Shown: positions 1 to 11,126 of the stretch, in pieces | Layout of the letters: each line of letters begins with the position of its first letter | Position numbering within the stretch: position 1 is the first letter of the stretch | Source: Ignelater luminosus | Lineage: Eukaryota; Arthropoda; Insecta; Coleoptera; Elateridae | Assembly: GCA_011009095.1 (NCBI GenBank) | Contig: VTPC01090598.1 | Coordinates: 142,219-206,218 of the forward strand | Reading direction: 5' to 3' | DNA length: 64,000 bases | Notes under the pieces: generated by a model | Seen by the model: the letters and a program-made list of their open reading frames with translations, nothing else | Database searches by the model: none | Told to the model about the DNA's origin: nothing | Translations under genes and position numbers: made by a program

Positions 1-482
1 AATTATGTTTACTGCAGATTGATTTTACTGTAATCACTTAAAAAATAACCTGAATAAAATTTAAAAGCCACTTTTATTATTTAAGTAGCTTTTGTTTTAC
101 TTTTTGATTAATGTCAAACTAACAAAGACAAGACATCCAGAATCTATGTGTATCTTTGTTTTGAGTTTTTGTTGCTTTCACGGTACAATAGACGCGAAAA
201 TATAAAAATGTAGGACAAAGTTCGCTTTTGTTCTTATAACTAGGGCTGAGCAAATGTTTGCATGTATTTTCCTATTGAGCATAATCATTTAATTTCTCGA
301 TATTTGCACGTTTCTCATTGTTTACCTCAATTTAAACTGCATTTTATTTTGCATATTTTGCATATATTGAAGGTTTACAGCGTATGGCATATAAAAGTGC
401 ATATATTAAGCTTTTTGGGCATAAAAATGCAAGTTTGAAAAAAAATTTTGCTTTGTAATTTTACCTGAAACAAAAAGTACTG
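1..482. other. Intergenic, AT-rich; contains one copy of a short repeat
   Basis: No convincing gene is visible. Bases 184-240 recur at about 90% identity at 9015-9071, upstream of the DUF1091-like copy A. The rest is simple AT-rich sequence. Confidence 0.5.
184..240. repeat. 57-bp dispersed repeat, copy 1
   Basis: This segment begins TACAATAGACGCGAAAATAT and ends TTTTGTTCTTATAAC. It matches 9015-9071 in the same orientation with about six substitutions. No terminal inverted repeats or target duplication are evident. Confidence 0.6.
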
Positions 483-514
483 TTTTCAAACTACTTATGC
501 CAAATTTCTTAGTA

Positions 515-1345
515 CAGTCAAACACCTATATCTCGAATTTCTCTATGTCGAATTTTTCCGTAATTCGAGGTAAACTTTTTAAGGTTTAACATTAATGAAT
601 TTCCGTCAATCGAACTTTTCTCTATTTTTCTATTCATTATCCATCCTAAATACATACCCAAGATGAATACGAAAAAGAAAGTTTAAGAAATTTCTGTTAA
701 AATATTTTGTACAATGCACAAAAATTGTATTTACCTGCATACTAGGAACACATTAATTAATGACCGATCGGGTTGATTGAGGTCTATATTGTGTTGTGGG
801 ATTATTTTAAATGGACCTACGAGCAAACACAATTTATATTGTGAATAAGATTAACCGTACTTGAAAGAATTTCTTTAGCGACAAAAACGAACAAAGCTAA
901 GAGTGTTTTGGGATTTTTCCCTTTAAGCTTTAACTTGTATAGCTCATTAACAATTCACCAGAAAATAGAAATGGTAAGTAAGTGTAATAAAATGACTATT
1001 TGTTTTCTAAAGAAATTGTCATCCAAGACGTGTATCGTGCGTTAATAACTTTAGAGAAATTTGTTGACGATCATTTTTTAATCGAAAACAATCAAAAATT
1101 ATCGATTGAATTAAGAAACAGTTTTGTGTTGTACTTCTGTATTTGTCTCTTGTTGTATACAAATAATATGTATGAAGTTGATTTCTATATTCTTTTTCTA
1201 GATTACCGTGGCAGTAAATGTATGGAAAATTTCTTCTTTATCTTATTTTTTGTATTTCTGTAACTCGAAATTTGTGTATTTTGAATTTTTTTTATTGTAC
1301 AATTGAAATTCGACTTAAGGAAGTTCGACTTAATTCATTGTGTCT
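515..1345 (+). mobile_element. Degenerate pogo/Tigger-like element
   Basis: The left end follows a TA and begins CAGTCAAACACCTATATCTC, the pogo/Tigger style of terminus, with repeated TCGAATTT and TTCGAGG motifs. The right side (about 1265-1330) has inverted TTCGACTTAAG motifs but its terminus is decayed. Within it, 1000-1130 can be read as a C-terminal transposase fragment with the segment DVYRALITLEKFVDDHF. The catalytic core is missing. The family call rests on the terminus and this weak protein match. Confidence 0.45.
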
Positions 1346-2059
1346 TTAGCCTCCCTAGTAGTATTTTAGGCAGGCCCCCGCTGCTTAATCCCTAGAATAA
1401 TGCACAAAGAAGTATTTGTCTAAAAACTTCTCTTAATCCCTTCATTTAACCATTCCAGGACAGGGCTATTATCTAATTTCTTGGAAAACAAAATGTGTTC
1501 TTACCCTTGTTCGAAACAATTTAACAGCCAAAACTTTAGTATTACTCAGGTTAGCTAAGGGTGCGGTTGTCTTTAGCATATCTTTAACAATACCAAATAT
1601 CGGTAGCTCTTAGTCGTCATAGCTCATTAAAAAGTGGTTGAAAACATACAAGTGCTTTAACATTGATGAAACTGTCATGTTCTGTTGTGTATGTAAAAAC
1701 AGGTACGTATACAGTGGTTCAAGATTTTTTAGTTGTAATTTTATAAACCGTTAGCTATTAAACATTGGAAAGTTTAGATTTAGTTTTACAATAATGCAGC
1801 TCAGTTAACATACACGTTCTTATTTAACGGGTGATTTCATTTTTTCAGTATTTTTTACAGATTTTTTAGTATTCCTCAAGCAGAAATTTTTCGAATAATT
1901 AATAATAAATAATAATATTTTTCTGCATTACTTCTTATCAAAAGAAATGTAATGCCTTCAGATGGTTTTCATTTATATTTTCTTAGTTTTCGTGATGAAC
2001 TATATTGGCATATCAAATAATTATAATAATTTTTTACTTGTGTTTTATATTTGATTATT
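1346..2059. other. Intergenic or intronic AT-rich sequence
   Basis: No coding signal is visible. It ends in a TTGATTATTAG tract that could be a splice acceptor for the hAT-like relic starting at 2060. Confidence 0.4.
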
Positions 2060-2210
2060 AGATCGCCGTTACCACAAAATCTCAATTGGATCAGCACATA
2101 CGCACTGGCCCATATCAACGGAAAACCAACATTGAAAATGCTCCAACGCAAGAATTACTTGTTAATTATGTTATAAGAACGAAGGATCCAACAATTTCAA
2201 TAAGAATTTA

Positions 2211-3504
2211 CGAGGGTAGTCTGAAAAGTTTCCGACCTCAACGTGAAGATGGCAGCACTCGTAAATAAAAGCTACTGAATTTCGTTGTTCATCTGTTGAC
2301 AGTTACTCACCAAAGTTTCAGCCATTTTGGACGCGCAGTTTTTTATGTAACAGTCGTTTGAGTGAGTTGATGTGAGTTTTTTTGTGAAAATGGACAAAAT
2401 CGAGTATCGAGCTGTCATTAAATATTTGTTTTTGAAAGGCAATACGCCTTCGCAAATAAAAGATGAGTTGGATTCTGTGTATGGGGACTCTGCACCATCA
2501 TTTACCACAGTGAAATTTTGGGCTGCTGAATTTAAACGTGGCCGTAAGAGCTTGAGAGACGATGAACATTCGGGACGTCCAAAAACTGCAACTACCGACG
2601 AAAACATTGCCAAAGTTCACCAAATAGTGCTAGACGACCGCCGAATTAAAGTGAGAGAGATAGCAGAGGTTATGAACATGTCAAAAGAACGTGTTTGTCA
2701 CATATTAAATCAACATTTAGGCATGAGAAAGCTGTCCGCGCGTTGGGTGCCGCGTTTGCTCACGTTAGACCAAAAACGTGTTCGAATGAATATTTCCAAC
2801 GCTCTTTTGGCGCAGTTTAAGCGAAATAAATCCGAGTTTTGGCGCCGATTAATTACTGTAGATGAAACTTGGATACACCATTATACGCCCGAAACAAAAA
2901 TACAGTCCAAACAGTGGACTGCAAAGGGGGAACCGGCTCCAAAAAAAGCAAAAACTGTTTTTTCGGCTGGGAAAGTGATGGCGACTGTTTTTTGGGATAG
3001 TCATGGAGTTATTTTAATCGATTATCTTCAAAAAGGAAAAACCATTACAGGAGCATACTATGCATCATTACTTGACAAGCTGAAGGCAGAACTTGCGAAA
3101 AAACGGCCACATTTGCAGAAAAAGAAAATCCTGTTTCACCAAGACAACGCACCGTCTCACACCTCAGCGGTTGCCATGGCGAAAATCCACGAATTACGGT
3201 TTGAACTGCTTGACCATCCGCCTTACTCACCAGATCTAGCCCCAAGCGACTTCTTTTTGTTCCCTCATCTAAAAATTGCGCTCGGAGCACAAAGATTTTC
3301 GTCAAATGAAGAGGCAATCACCTTCGTGAACAATTATTTTGCAGAGAAAAATGCCGAGTACTATTTGGACGGGTTACAGAGATGGGAGCATCGCTGGGAG
3401 AAGTGTGTAGAGTTACAAGGAGACTATGTTGAAAAATAAAAAAAAATTTTCAGAAAAAATGTCTTGTATCTTTGTTAGGTCGGAAACTTTTCAGACCACC
3501 CTCG
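2211..3504 (+). mobile_element. Apparently complete mariner element, 1294 bp
   Basis: The element is bounded by TA at 2209-2210 and 3505-3506. The terminal inverted repeats start CGAGGGTAGTCTGAAAAGTT (left) and CGAGGGTGGTCTGAAAAGTT (right, reverse complement). They match over 28 bases with one mismatch. One uninterrupted transposase frame lies between them. Total length, TIR length and TA duplication are all typical of mariner. It has inserted into the hAT-like relic at 2060-3931. Confidence 0.93.
2390..3439 (+). CDS. mariner transposase, apparently intact
   Basis: This is a 349-residue DD34D transposase of the mariner family, close in style to the irritans/cecropia group seen in SETMAR-related sequences. 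It would bind its own TIRs and catalyse cut-and-paste at TA sites. I start it at the Met opening MDKIEYRAV; an in-frame Met lies 18 bases upstream. Residues 1-110 form the paired helix-turn-helix DNA-binding region, including STVK-like FTTVKFWAAEFKRG. The linker motif WVPRLLT stands in for WVPHEL. The catalytic triad is D158 (TVDETW), D252 (HQDNAPSH) and D287 (YSPDLAPSDFF), with exactly 34 residues between the last two Asp. The ending GDYVEK is typical. There are no stops or frameshifts, so the protein may still be functional; expression cannot be judged. Confidence 0.92.
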   Translation: MDKIEYRAVIKYLFLKGNTPSQIKDELDSVYGDSAPSFTTVKFWAAEFKRGRKSLRDDEHSGRPKTATTDENIAKVHQIVLDDRRIKVREIAEVMNMSKERVCHILNQHLGMRKLSARWVPRLLTLDQKRVRMNISNALLAQFKRNKSEFWRRLITVDETWIHHYTPETKIQSKQWTAKGEPAPKKAKTVFSAGKVMATVFWDSHGVILIDYLQKGKTITGAYYASLLDKLKAELAKKRPHLQKKKILFHQDNAPSHTSAVAMAKIHELRFELLDHPPYSPDLAPSDFFLFPHLKIALGAQRFSSNEEAITFVNNYFAEKNAEYYLDGLQRWEHRWEKCVELQGDYVEK

Positions 3505-3931
3505 TATGTGTGTATGAATTAATTTCTCAGTTGTCGTATATAAAGTCTCACTTCTCCAAGAATTCGAAACACAAAATCTACTTCTGACACAATTTTTAGA
3601 TATACTTCAAGATTTTCAAAAAACTGTAGCCGAAAATAAAAGTGATGCATGTAGAAAAAATATCAACAAAATTGAATGATTTACTTAAGAAAAATTCAGA
3701 ATTGTCGACACTTAAGTCCATAAAAAATTATTAAATGGAGACTTTTTCAATTCTGAAGACATTGAACAAAATGTAGGCATGCAAAAATCACATTTATTTA
3801 AATATTGTCCTGTAACATATTGCGATTGTGAAAGAACGTTTTTCATGTGCAAAACTCTATTACAAGACAATCGACACAGTTTTTTAGTAGAAAATATAAA
3901 AAAGCACATGAATATTTATTGTAACAAGTAA

Positions 3932-4700
3932 ATAGTTTTTAACGTAATTGTTTTGGTATTTCTTGTTAGTAATTTTCTTGGCGTATTGCGCTGTATTGTA
4001 TAATAATTAATAAATTATTATTTATGTTTTATGTATTATTAAAAATGTAAAGAAAATATTATTTTCTTTAATTAATTTAAATATTTTGGCGCCTCAAGCG
4101 CCATCCGGTAGTCTGTGAAACTTGTGTGTGGACTCTTTGGTCAAAGAATAACCTATGGAATATTACTCTATGATTAGCTGTCAAGAGAAAACAATTGATA
4201 TTAAAATAATTTTATTGTATAAACAGCTAATTAAAATCTTATAAAAGTTATTGTGATTTTGGAATCGACATTGTGATTAATAACATTAAATGTCGTTTCT
4301 TTTCTTACAGGTATGTAAGGGTTTGGTAGAAAACACTTTTATTTTATGTGAATGTAAAGTTAACGCAATAAATCTTTTCTTACAGAGAAACTCAATTGTG
4401 TTTTGATTGATTGTGTCGTCCGAATCACTATAAAAATATTTTGTAGTCTATTTCTTTCCAACTACCTACTCAAAAAAGTGATGTCAATATTTTCGTCACT
4501 AAAATAGAAAGAAAAAATATTGAAATTATTTTGTTGTTTTAAACGAGTTGTAGCAGCATCTTTCATTCTATCATATGGCGAAACCTAGCCATAGGCTGCT
4601 CTATTTAATCAGAGGCCGTGTGCAGATTTAAAAAAAAGAAATTAAAAAACTAAATAGGAAAAAACAAATCTATTTTCAGTAGGTAGACAATGAAAACAAG
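3932..4700. other. Intergenic AT-rich sequence
   Basis: No gene, TIR pair or structured repeat could be supported here. Confidence 0.4.
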
Positions 4701-4721
4701 TACAATTTATTGTGCTTGTAA

Positions 4722-6190
4722 TTAATAACTTTTCAAAAATCGTTTGAATTTTATAATATTAGGACCTTTAATATCGCAAGTAATGGAGTTTTGAAGCTTG
4801 ACTGCATTGAATGTAAAACTTCTACGAAACAAGGGCGATGTATGATGTGGCATTGTAAGCATGTTATTACGCCGAGTATTTACGAAGTGTACGTATGACC
4901 TAGGTACCAATTCAAAACTATAAAAGAAGTAGAAGGATGTTTTAGTGTAAGCAAAGTGTGTGTAAAAGATCCCAACGATTTCCCATCTTCAACTACCCGA
5001 GCTCGGTAATTTTCTGAAAAATATGATCGTAAGCTAAATATAAACCCACAACATCAATTTTTTATCATTTAAATACGGGATTTTTCTGTTGCAACAAAAC
5101 AAGTACCGTAAATAAAGTTACAATAATTAAAATATGACAAACCTAGTGATTCAGACAGCATTTTACGCTGGTTAAATGTTAAAATATCTCTATTAGCGTA
5201 TAACAATTTGAGAGAGGAATAAGCCTTCTGAAGTAATTTACAAGCATGCTCTTTAAATCGTAAATTCGTATCCAAGATAATACCTAAATTTTTTGCAGAG
5301 ACAACCGCGATAAGTTGTTCATTATCGATGTGTAAACTATAAAGATTTTTTACAGTTGTTACTTGATTTTTGTTGCCGAATAATAGTAGATGCGATATGC
5401 TGCTTTAAGTTTTAAATTATCTTCTCATGAAAGTTGTTTAATTGTGCTGAGTAATCTGAGTACTGTGCTTAAGCTTGAATTTTACAATGTTTTAAAACTT
5501 TAGAATATCAGCGGTGTAGATAATAAACTGAAAAGGACTTAAGATAGAACCTTGCGGTACCCCTGATGAGATATTGAAGGAATTTGAAAACGAATCGTTA
5601 TTTCTAATTATTAAACTTCTGTCTGGCAAACAAGTTTTGATTAAGTTCGTGGCGTCAACTTCAAAACCGTAATACTTAAGCTTAGCGACAATAAGATCAT
5701 AACTAATAGTATCGAACGCTTTCGAAAAGTCTAGTAATATCAAAGCCATAATCATATGATTGTAAGACGCTGTGATAATATCGTTCGTGATACATGCGAG
5801 AGAAATGGCAGTACTAAATTCCCCTCTGAAACCAGATTGCCAATCCCGTATTATAAATTATTTTCATTGAAAAAGCCGTACATTTGCATAGACAAGATCT
5901 TTTTAAAAATTGTTGATATGTAAGGTAGTATGCTAATTATTGTAAGATCCGAAAAAGATTTTGGATTTGCAACCTTTGAAAGAGGTAGACCTACAGCTCT
6001 TTTCCAGCCCAATGGAAAGTAACTTGATTGAATACAGCATTGGATAATATGTGTATGTGTAATAAATTTTATCAATAAAGGGACTGGCGTATTTTAGCAT
6101 CATGAGAGAAATGGTATCAGAACTTATTGCATTAGATTTTAAGCTAATGCAAAATTTTATAAACTTCATCTATTGTAGTAAGCGAGAATT
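4722..6190 (-). pseudogene. Degenerate LINE reverse transcriptase (Jockey/CR1-like)
   Basis: Reading the minus strand from high to low coordinates gives the usual order of a non-LTR RT. About 6075-5930 has the PxxKxxxPxxxxxxRPISILP block (as NPKSFSDLTIISILPYIS). About 5755-5490 has the fingers/palm blocks LILLDFSKAFDTISY and SGVPQGSILSPFQFIIY. About 5275-5069 carries the post-RT thumb-like segment, and 4910-4722 the 3' end (RRNNMLTMPHHTSPLFRRSF). The YADD box region is altered and several stops and frame changes separate the blocks. No endonuclease domain is visible upstream. It is a dead, 5'-truncated copy. Confidence 0.8.
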
Positions 6191-6199
6191 TGAAAGATT

Positions 6200-6950
6200 T
6201 GTCTACTGAATTAAGATTAGTTAAATAATAATTGCAATTGTTTGTAGTAGATTAAACGAAAGGACTGAAATAGTCGCCAACAGTCTAGTCAATATGTACA
6301 TGGTAGCTTGCAAAAGATCAGAAAAAATTTTTTTTGGTATGTTGTATGTACCCAAATACTAGTTAAGAATTTAAGTTTTCGACCTCCCAGACCCTGTGCT
6401 AAATGTAGGGGAACTCGAAAAACCGCTAAATTTTCTGACTTTTTTCAATTTTCGCTCTCTAACCTGTTTCTTTTACGTCCTACGAAAAATCATATTCTAT
6501 CTTCTTTTGTAAAATGTTAGATTTGCTACAATTTTTTTTATAAAAACATTTTTCTAAACATCATACTTCAAAAAACCGGTTAATTTTTCAAATTTTCCAA
6601 AAACTGAAAAACAACACAGGTTATTACGCAATAACTCTTTTTCGTTTCATCCTACAACAAAATCATGAGCACTGTTTTCGTAGAGCATCAAATTTCCTTT
6701 AAAATTGGTATGACAAAATTTTTCTCAGAACATTACGTTCTTTGAAAGTACTGAACTTCACAGGTACGATGCATAATCCGAATTGTCTAAAAGATACAAG
6801 AAACGCCAGTTGTCGATCAATAACCTTATTTTTTCTTGGATAAGAAATAAAAGGTACTTCCTTAAGCTGATGTAATAATTTATATTTCTCTACCGGTTTC
6901 GTCACAATATGACATCTTCAGGAGAAAAATTGTCTTAGTTGTTAATTAAA
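6200..6950. other. Intergenic, possibly old repeat
   Basis: No gene is supported. The stretch ACCGGTTTCGTCACAATATGACATCTTCAGG (about 6892-6922) has the look of a common insect dispersed-repeat motif, but there is only one copy in the window. Confidence 0.35.
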
Positions 6951-6954
6951 TATA

Positions 6955-7429
6955 CAGGGTGATCCAAGATTCCGTTCTAGTAAGATAATAGCTTTTTGTT
7001 AGGAGATAGAACCTAATTAAGAGCAAAGAGCAACATAGTGCACCTGGAAGCATAATCTAAAAATATTCTGAACTTTACAGGGCGTTCGACTTGTTTGTGG
7101 CAGTATCTTTATTTTTTCAAATGAAATACCCTTTATATCACTTCATTTTTGGATTTCCTATTAAGTTGAGAATCAGTTTTATTAACCATATGTTTGGTCT
7201 AAGTTGCACCGTTTTCGAGATATTTTTATTTCTTGGAAAAAATTTACTTTTGTGTTGTTCTAAAAAGTTTGAAATACCTCTGGAACTAAATAGGATAGGC
7301 ACATACGGTTTGATCATCGTGCTAAATACGGGCTGCTACATCAGCAGTGCTGCAAATAACATTGTTAAAAATTACTATCTCCTAACATAAAGTTATCATC
7401 TTACTAGAGCGGAATCTTGGACCACCCTG
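6955..7429. mobile_element. 475-bp MITE with ~54-bp terminal inverted repeats
   Basis: The element lies between TA at 6953-6954 and TA at 7430-7431. The left end reads CAGGGTGATCCAAGATTCCG and the right end, reverse complemented, CAGGGTGGTCCAAGATTCCG. The similarity continues through GTTAGGAGATAG, about 54 bases with roughly five mismatches. There is no transposase. The TA duplication suggests mobilisation by a Tc1/mariner-type enzyme. Confidence 0.85.
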
Positions 7430-7591
7430 TATATGTAGAAGTAGTTTTTCCATTCTATTAATTAAAGCTGTTTTTTATTATAAAATCTGTTATAATTATT
7501 TAAAATTCAATCAAAATTATAATTGATTAATTATTCGAAAATTCTTAATTATAGGAAAAAGAACCATTACACACCGTTTAGTTTATTGTGC

Positions 7592-7597
7592 TTTATT
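7592..7597 (-). promoter_or_regulatory. Polyadenylation signal of DUF1091-like copy A
   Basis: AATAAA on the minus strand, about 207 bases past the stop. The surrounding GGTGGAATAAAGCAC block is shared with copies B and C. Confidence 0.6.
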
Positions 7598-7803
7598 CCA
7601 CCACCTTAAAATCATACAAGAACAACATTGAACAATATAACATCTAAACTTAATATAACAATTTATAGATACTATGTGTGCTTCTATTTAAAATACTGGT
7701 GCAATCTTTAAGTCTCTGTGCTTCCTTTCTTCAACAGAGATCTACAAAACAAATTTCCGAGTTTAGTATGCATAAGAAAACTAAAGTGCTGCACTCGCTT
7801 TGT

Positions 7804-8530
7804 TTATCCAAATATATTCATATATTCAACACCATTATACCACTCAACAGACCACGCAATATATCGATTTAAATACATAAAATCGAGCTGCAGCTTCCAT
7901 TTTCCTTCCGGTATCAGAGGTGGAAAATTTGTAGCGTTAGGAGATAATTTATAGACGTAGTAATTAACACCCTAGAAAATATAAATTAACATGCTTTAAT
8001 AGAATAACTAAAATATATACTGATATTTACTTTTCTTAGAGGACATTTGGCATTTGAATTGTATAACATGTGGGGTATATCGAAATCCTTAGACATAAAG
8101 AATGAACACAATCCCATCATGAACTCAATAGGCCCTTTTCTATATTCATTACTCCTGAATTGATAACCAGTAATCAGCACCTTAAAATTTATTTATATAG
8201 ACAAAATTAAATGGAAATTGCAATTTTATTTGAATTTACTTGTCCCATATCATCGTTTAGAATATCTACTCGCGGATAAAAACTGAGATTTAAATACAAT
8301 TCGGTTCTGCTAAGTTTGTAACATTTTCCAATTTTTACGTCCACCAGACTTCTGTTAATGTTTGTAACTTCACAGTGATCGGGTACAAATTTATACAAGG
8401 TTTGCTAAAAAAATACACAAGGTGGAATGTTAACAGATTTAATATAAGTGGCACTTACAATACAACCGATGGGAAGAGTTAAGAAAGGTAGAGCAATTAA
8501 AATTTTAGTCATTTGGATGAAGATATCCAT
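7804..8530 (-). CDS. DUF1091-like secreted protein, copy A (4 exons, intact)
   Basis: Four exons give a 184-residue protein: 8459-8530, 8240-8404, 8031-8180 and 7804-7971. All three introns are 54-59 bases with GT donors and AG acceptors, all in phase 0. The start codon at 8530 opens a hydrophobic N-terminus (MDIFIQMTKILIALPFLTLP) that looks like a signal peptide. The mature part has four Cys (35, 52, 104, 125), the block SNEYRKGPIEFMMGLCS, a CPL segment and the tail PPLIPEGKWKLQ. This agrees with the C...C-P...P.P.G layout of the insect DUF1091/DM8 family, whose members are mostly secreted and of unknown or chemosensory/lipid-related role. The exact role cannot be read from sequence. No stops or broken splice sites were found. 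An ML-like or unnamed family is the alternative. Confidence 0.68.
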
Positions 8531-8540
8531 ATTTGAAAAC

Positions 8541-9239
8541 ATTCCCAAGTAATCGTTTGTCTTGCAAACTTGTATTCCGTTAGATTGCTAATGTGAACTA
8601 TTCTAAGCCACGTAATTTGTGGTTTTAATGTATAGTACATAATTATTTTCCTCTTAAAAGCATGTGATGTTTTTTCATATTTGGGTGTTATCAGGAAGGA
8701 CATCACGCTAATGAGCCATGATTGATAAAATTGTTTTGTGCTGAAATTGCTCTTGTTATTATAAAGTTGGAATAAGCGAAATCATTAATTTTTAAAAGTC
8801 ATCATATGTAATAAAAATTAAAAATATATTACAGTATCAATATAAACATTAAATTATTTAAGATGTACATATATTTAACTTAAAACCAAATCAATAATCA
8901 GTTTCAAATTATATAAGACAGAAATGCACGGTAATTAAGTACCAAGTCAAAATACAAACATGAGCAAGTAATACAGTAAAATTAAATAATTATAATAATA
9001 CATATACATAATAATACAATAGACGCGAAAATATAAATATGTAAGACAGATTCCGCTTTTGTTCTTATAACCGTTCAACTTGAAAATATTTAAGTGCTTT
9101 TAGTGCTAAGTTGTTTAGATATTATTAACTACCTACAACAATGTACGTCTATTCCTTAGATTTTACACCAACAAACTAAATCGTTGTTGTCATTCCGAAT
9201 CAGTATTAACTTGAGTTTCTCATCAGAACCATTTATTGG
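8541..9239. other. 5' flank of copy A, partly duplicated at copy C
   Basis: Blocks such as CTAAGCCACGTAAT and CAGTATCAATATAAACATTAAATTA occur in the same order upstream of copy C (about 12060-12480), so the duplication unit included upstream DNA. The 57-bp repeat lies at 9015-9071. Confidence 0.55.
9015..9071. repeat. 57-bp dispersed repeat, copy 2
   Basis: Matches 184-240 in the same orientation at about 90%. Confidence 0.6.
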
Positions 9240-9540
9240 TAAGCCGTAGAGTTTAGTTCCGACAAATATGCCGATATGTACTGGTTTTAAGGTGTTTTCG
9301 AAAGAAATGGTAACGCCGCCGCCGCGAAAGCTGAATACTTGAAATCGTTTCCAAATCCTGGTCCACCGTCAGCAGAATTTAGAAAATTGGACCAAATGCT
9401 AACAAATCGAATTAATGCTTAACGAACTCGTCTTAACCCTGAACATTAAGAACTAATTTTACAAACTGTTTCTGAAGGACCTGGAAGTAGCATACGAGGA
9501 GTTGCTTGCCGATTTAATATTTCCGATTACAGAGAAATGA
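9240..9540 (+). pseudogene. N-terminal fragment of a DUF4817-type DDE transposase
   Basis: The plus strand encodes ERNGNAAAAKAEYLKSFPN followed by PPSAEFRKLDQ, and later SEGPGSSIRGVACRFNIS. This is the pattern of the helix-turn-helix region of the Tc1/mariner-related transposases that carry the DUF4817 domain. The GP...R...RFNI part also resembles the relic at 21123-21680. Stop codons and a frame change are present and no catalytic domain follows. Confidence 0.45.
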
Positions 9541-9600
9541 CATAGTATGGCACATTATAATATCTACATTTATGTTTTATTTCCTAATGGTTTTATTTTA

Positions 9601-10190
9601 GGCAGGTAAGGTAAACGCACCTATTTCCGTCCAGCTCCAACAGCTCACCGCCTAATGAATTATTGTTTTATAAATAAATTGTAGCGGCTCAAATAACTTC
9701 GATTTTTAGTTCTATGTTATCTAAAATCCTTGGTTCTAAGTATTATGTTACATTCATTCTAAGTAAATAAAAATTATGTCAATTATTAGTTTTTAATTTT
9801 TTTTGGAACGTGCGATTATGCTAAGACAAAAAATTCTTGCAATCTAGACTAATTTGGGCATTGTTTTTAATCTTTATGAATATTTTTATTTGTTAAATCA
9901 GAACAGTACTCCTTCTTCATACTGAACACAAAGAATCAGGAATTTTCATTAAACAAATATGGAAAGCAAAGGGTGGATCGCTTACTGATACAAAATACGC
10001 ATTTCAATAATTTTCTTTTTGAAATATAAAACTAAATATTTTATAACTTCTGATGATACGTATGTATACTATTTATATGTGCACTGTTATACAGAAAGTT
10101 TCATTAATAAATATTATTTAGTTTTAAATCTAAGCGAGTTTGAATTTCAAATGTTGTTTAGATGACAGGGTATTGGTGCTTTTACCCTAC
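9601..10190. mobile_element. Non-autonomous TIR element (GGTAAACGCACC family)
   Basis: The left end reads CAGGTAAGGTAAACGCACCT and the reverse complement of the right end (about 10165-10190) reads GTAGGGTAAAAGCACCAATA. The interior is AT-rich without a transposase. A related, inverted and decayed copy lies at 13636-14025. The exact termini and target duplication are uncertain. Confidence 0.5.
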
Positions 10191-10194
10191 GTAG

Positions 10195-10440
10195 TTAGCA
10201 ATTATGTTATATTTCATATAATCTTTAGTTGCTAACTAATTGATTAGCAATCATCATTATAAAAAACAAAGAAAAAAATTTCGTCACAATGTTAACACAG
10301 TAGAGGGGGTATATTTTGGTCGAATAATTTCAGGGTCGCTATATTATACGTTACAAGTTGAACCCTATCCTCTAATACCCTTTCGGATATTTGCTTCCTT
10401 CACAAATAGCAGTACATGTCAAACAAGTTAGGTCTATTTT
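10195..10440. repeat. Duplicated downstream flank of copy B
   Basis: This segment is similar over about 240 bases to 19415-19660, which sits at the same place relative to copy D. Shared pieces include ATTGATTAGCA, TTAACACAGTAGAGG and CAAGTTGAACCCTAT-like text. It marks the duplication unit as larger than the gene. Confidence 0.6.
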
Positions 10441-10478
10441 ACAAAACGATTACTTAAATAATGTTTAGTTTATCGTGC

Positions 10479-10484
10479 TTTATT
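10479..10484 (-). promoter_or_regulatory. Polyadenylation signal of copy B
   Basis: AATAAA on the minus strand in the conserved 3' block shared by the family. Confidence 0.5.
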
Positions 10485-10660
10485 CCGCCACCTTAAAATA
10501 ATAAAAGAACAGTAAAAATACAACTTCTACACTTACTATAACAATTTATAAATACTGTATGCACTTCTGTTTAAAACACTGGTGCAATCTTGAAATTTCT
10601 GTGCTTCTTTTTTAAACATGAAGTTTAGAATCCATAACTAAAGTGTTGCACTGGCTTTTT

Positions 10661-11038
10661 TTACCCAAACATATTAATATATTCAACACCATTATACCAC
10701 TCAACAGACCACGCAATATATCGATTTAAATACATAAAATCGAGCTGCAGCTTCCATTTTCCTTCCGGTATCAGAGGTGGAAAATTTGTAGCGTTAGGAG
10801 ATAATTTATAGACGTAGTAATTAACACCCTAGAAAATATAAATTAACATGCTGTTAATAGAATAACTAAAATATATACTGATATTTACTTTTCTTAGAGG
10901 ACATTTGACAATTGAGTTGGTTAACATTTGGGGTATATTAAAATCCTTGGATAACAAGAATGAACACAGTCCCATCATGAACTCAATAGGTCTTTTTCTA
11001 TATTCATTACTCCTGAATTGATAGCCAGTAATCAGCAC
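10661..11038 (-). pseudogene. DUF1091-like copy B, exons 3 and 4 only
   Basis: Exon 3 (10889-11038) and exon 4 (10661-10828) have exactly the lengths of copy A (150 and 168 bases), intact splice borders and no stops. Exon 3 encodes VLITGYQFRSNEYRKRPIEF and the CPLRK end; exon 4 ends VEYINMFG. Upstream of 11038 the intron runs within about 70 bases into the 3' block of copy C, so the signal peptide exon and exon 2 are absent. The promoter is missing, so it is probably not expressed as a secreted protein. It most likely arose by unequal crossing over. Confidence 0.75.
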
Positions 11039-11120
11039 CTTAAAATTTATGTATAAAAACAAAATCTAGGTACTAATGTTTCACAAAAAGATTACTTAAA
11101 TACTCTTTAGTTTATTATGC

Positions 11121-11126
11121 TTTATT
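11121..11126 (-). promoter_or_regulatory. Polyadenylation signal of copy C
   Basis: AATAAA on the minus strand, about 165 bases past the exon 4 stop, in the shared 3' block. Confidence 0.5.

Larger units (their letters stand above)
2060..3931 (+). pseudogene. hAT-like (BED finger/CGGBP1-like) transposase relic, split by a mariner
   Basis: Two plus-strand pieces belong together. Bases 2060-2208 encode KSQLDQHIRTGPYQRK, which resembles the end of the BED-type zinc finger of hAT-derived CGGBP1-like proteins. Bases 3560-3931 encode the C-terminal segment, with LKSIKNYLNGDFF, then FKYCPVTYCDCERTFF and LLQDNRHSFLVENIKKHM before the stop at 3929-3931. This matches the CD(V/C)ERSFS and DNRR pattern of that family. 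The mariner at 2211-3504 lies between them, and the middle of the protein is absent. A frame change is needed near 3730. The gene is dead. Confidence 0.55.

Noticed and set aside
6700..6930. Minus-strand frame beginning MTKPVEKYKLLHQLKE
   Set aside because: It coincides with a repeat-like ACCGGTTTCG stretch and has no recognisable domain.
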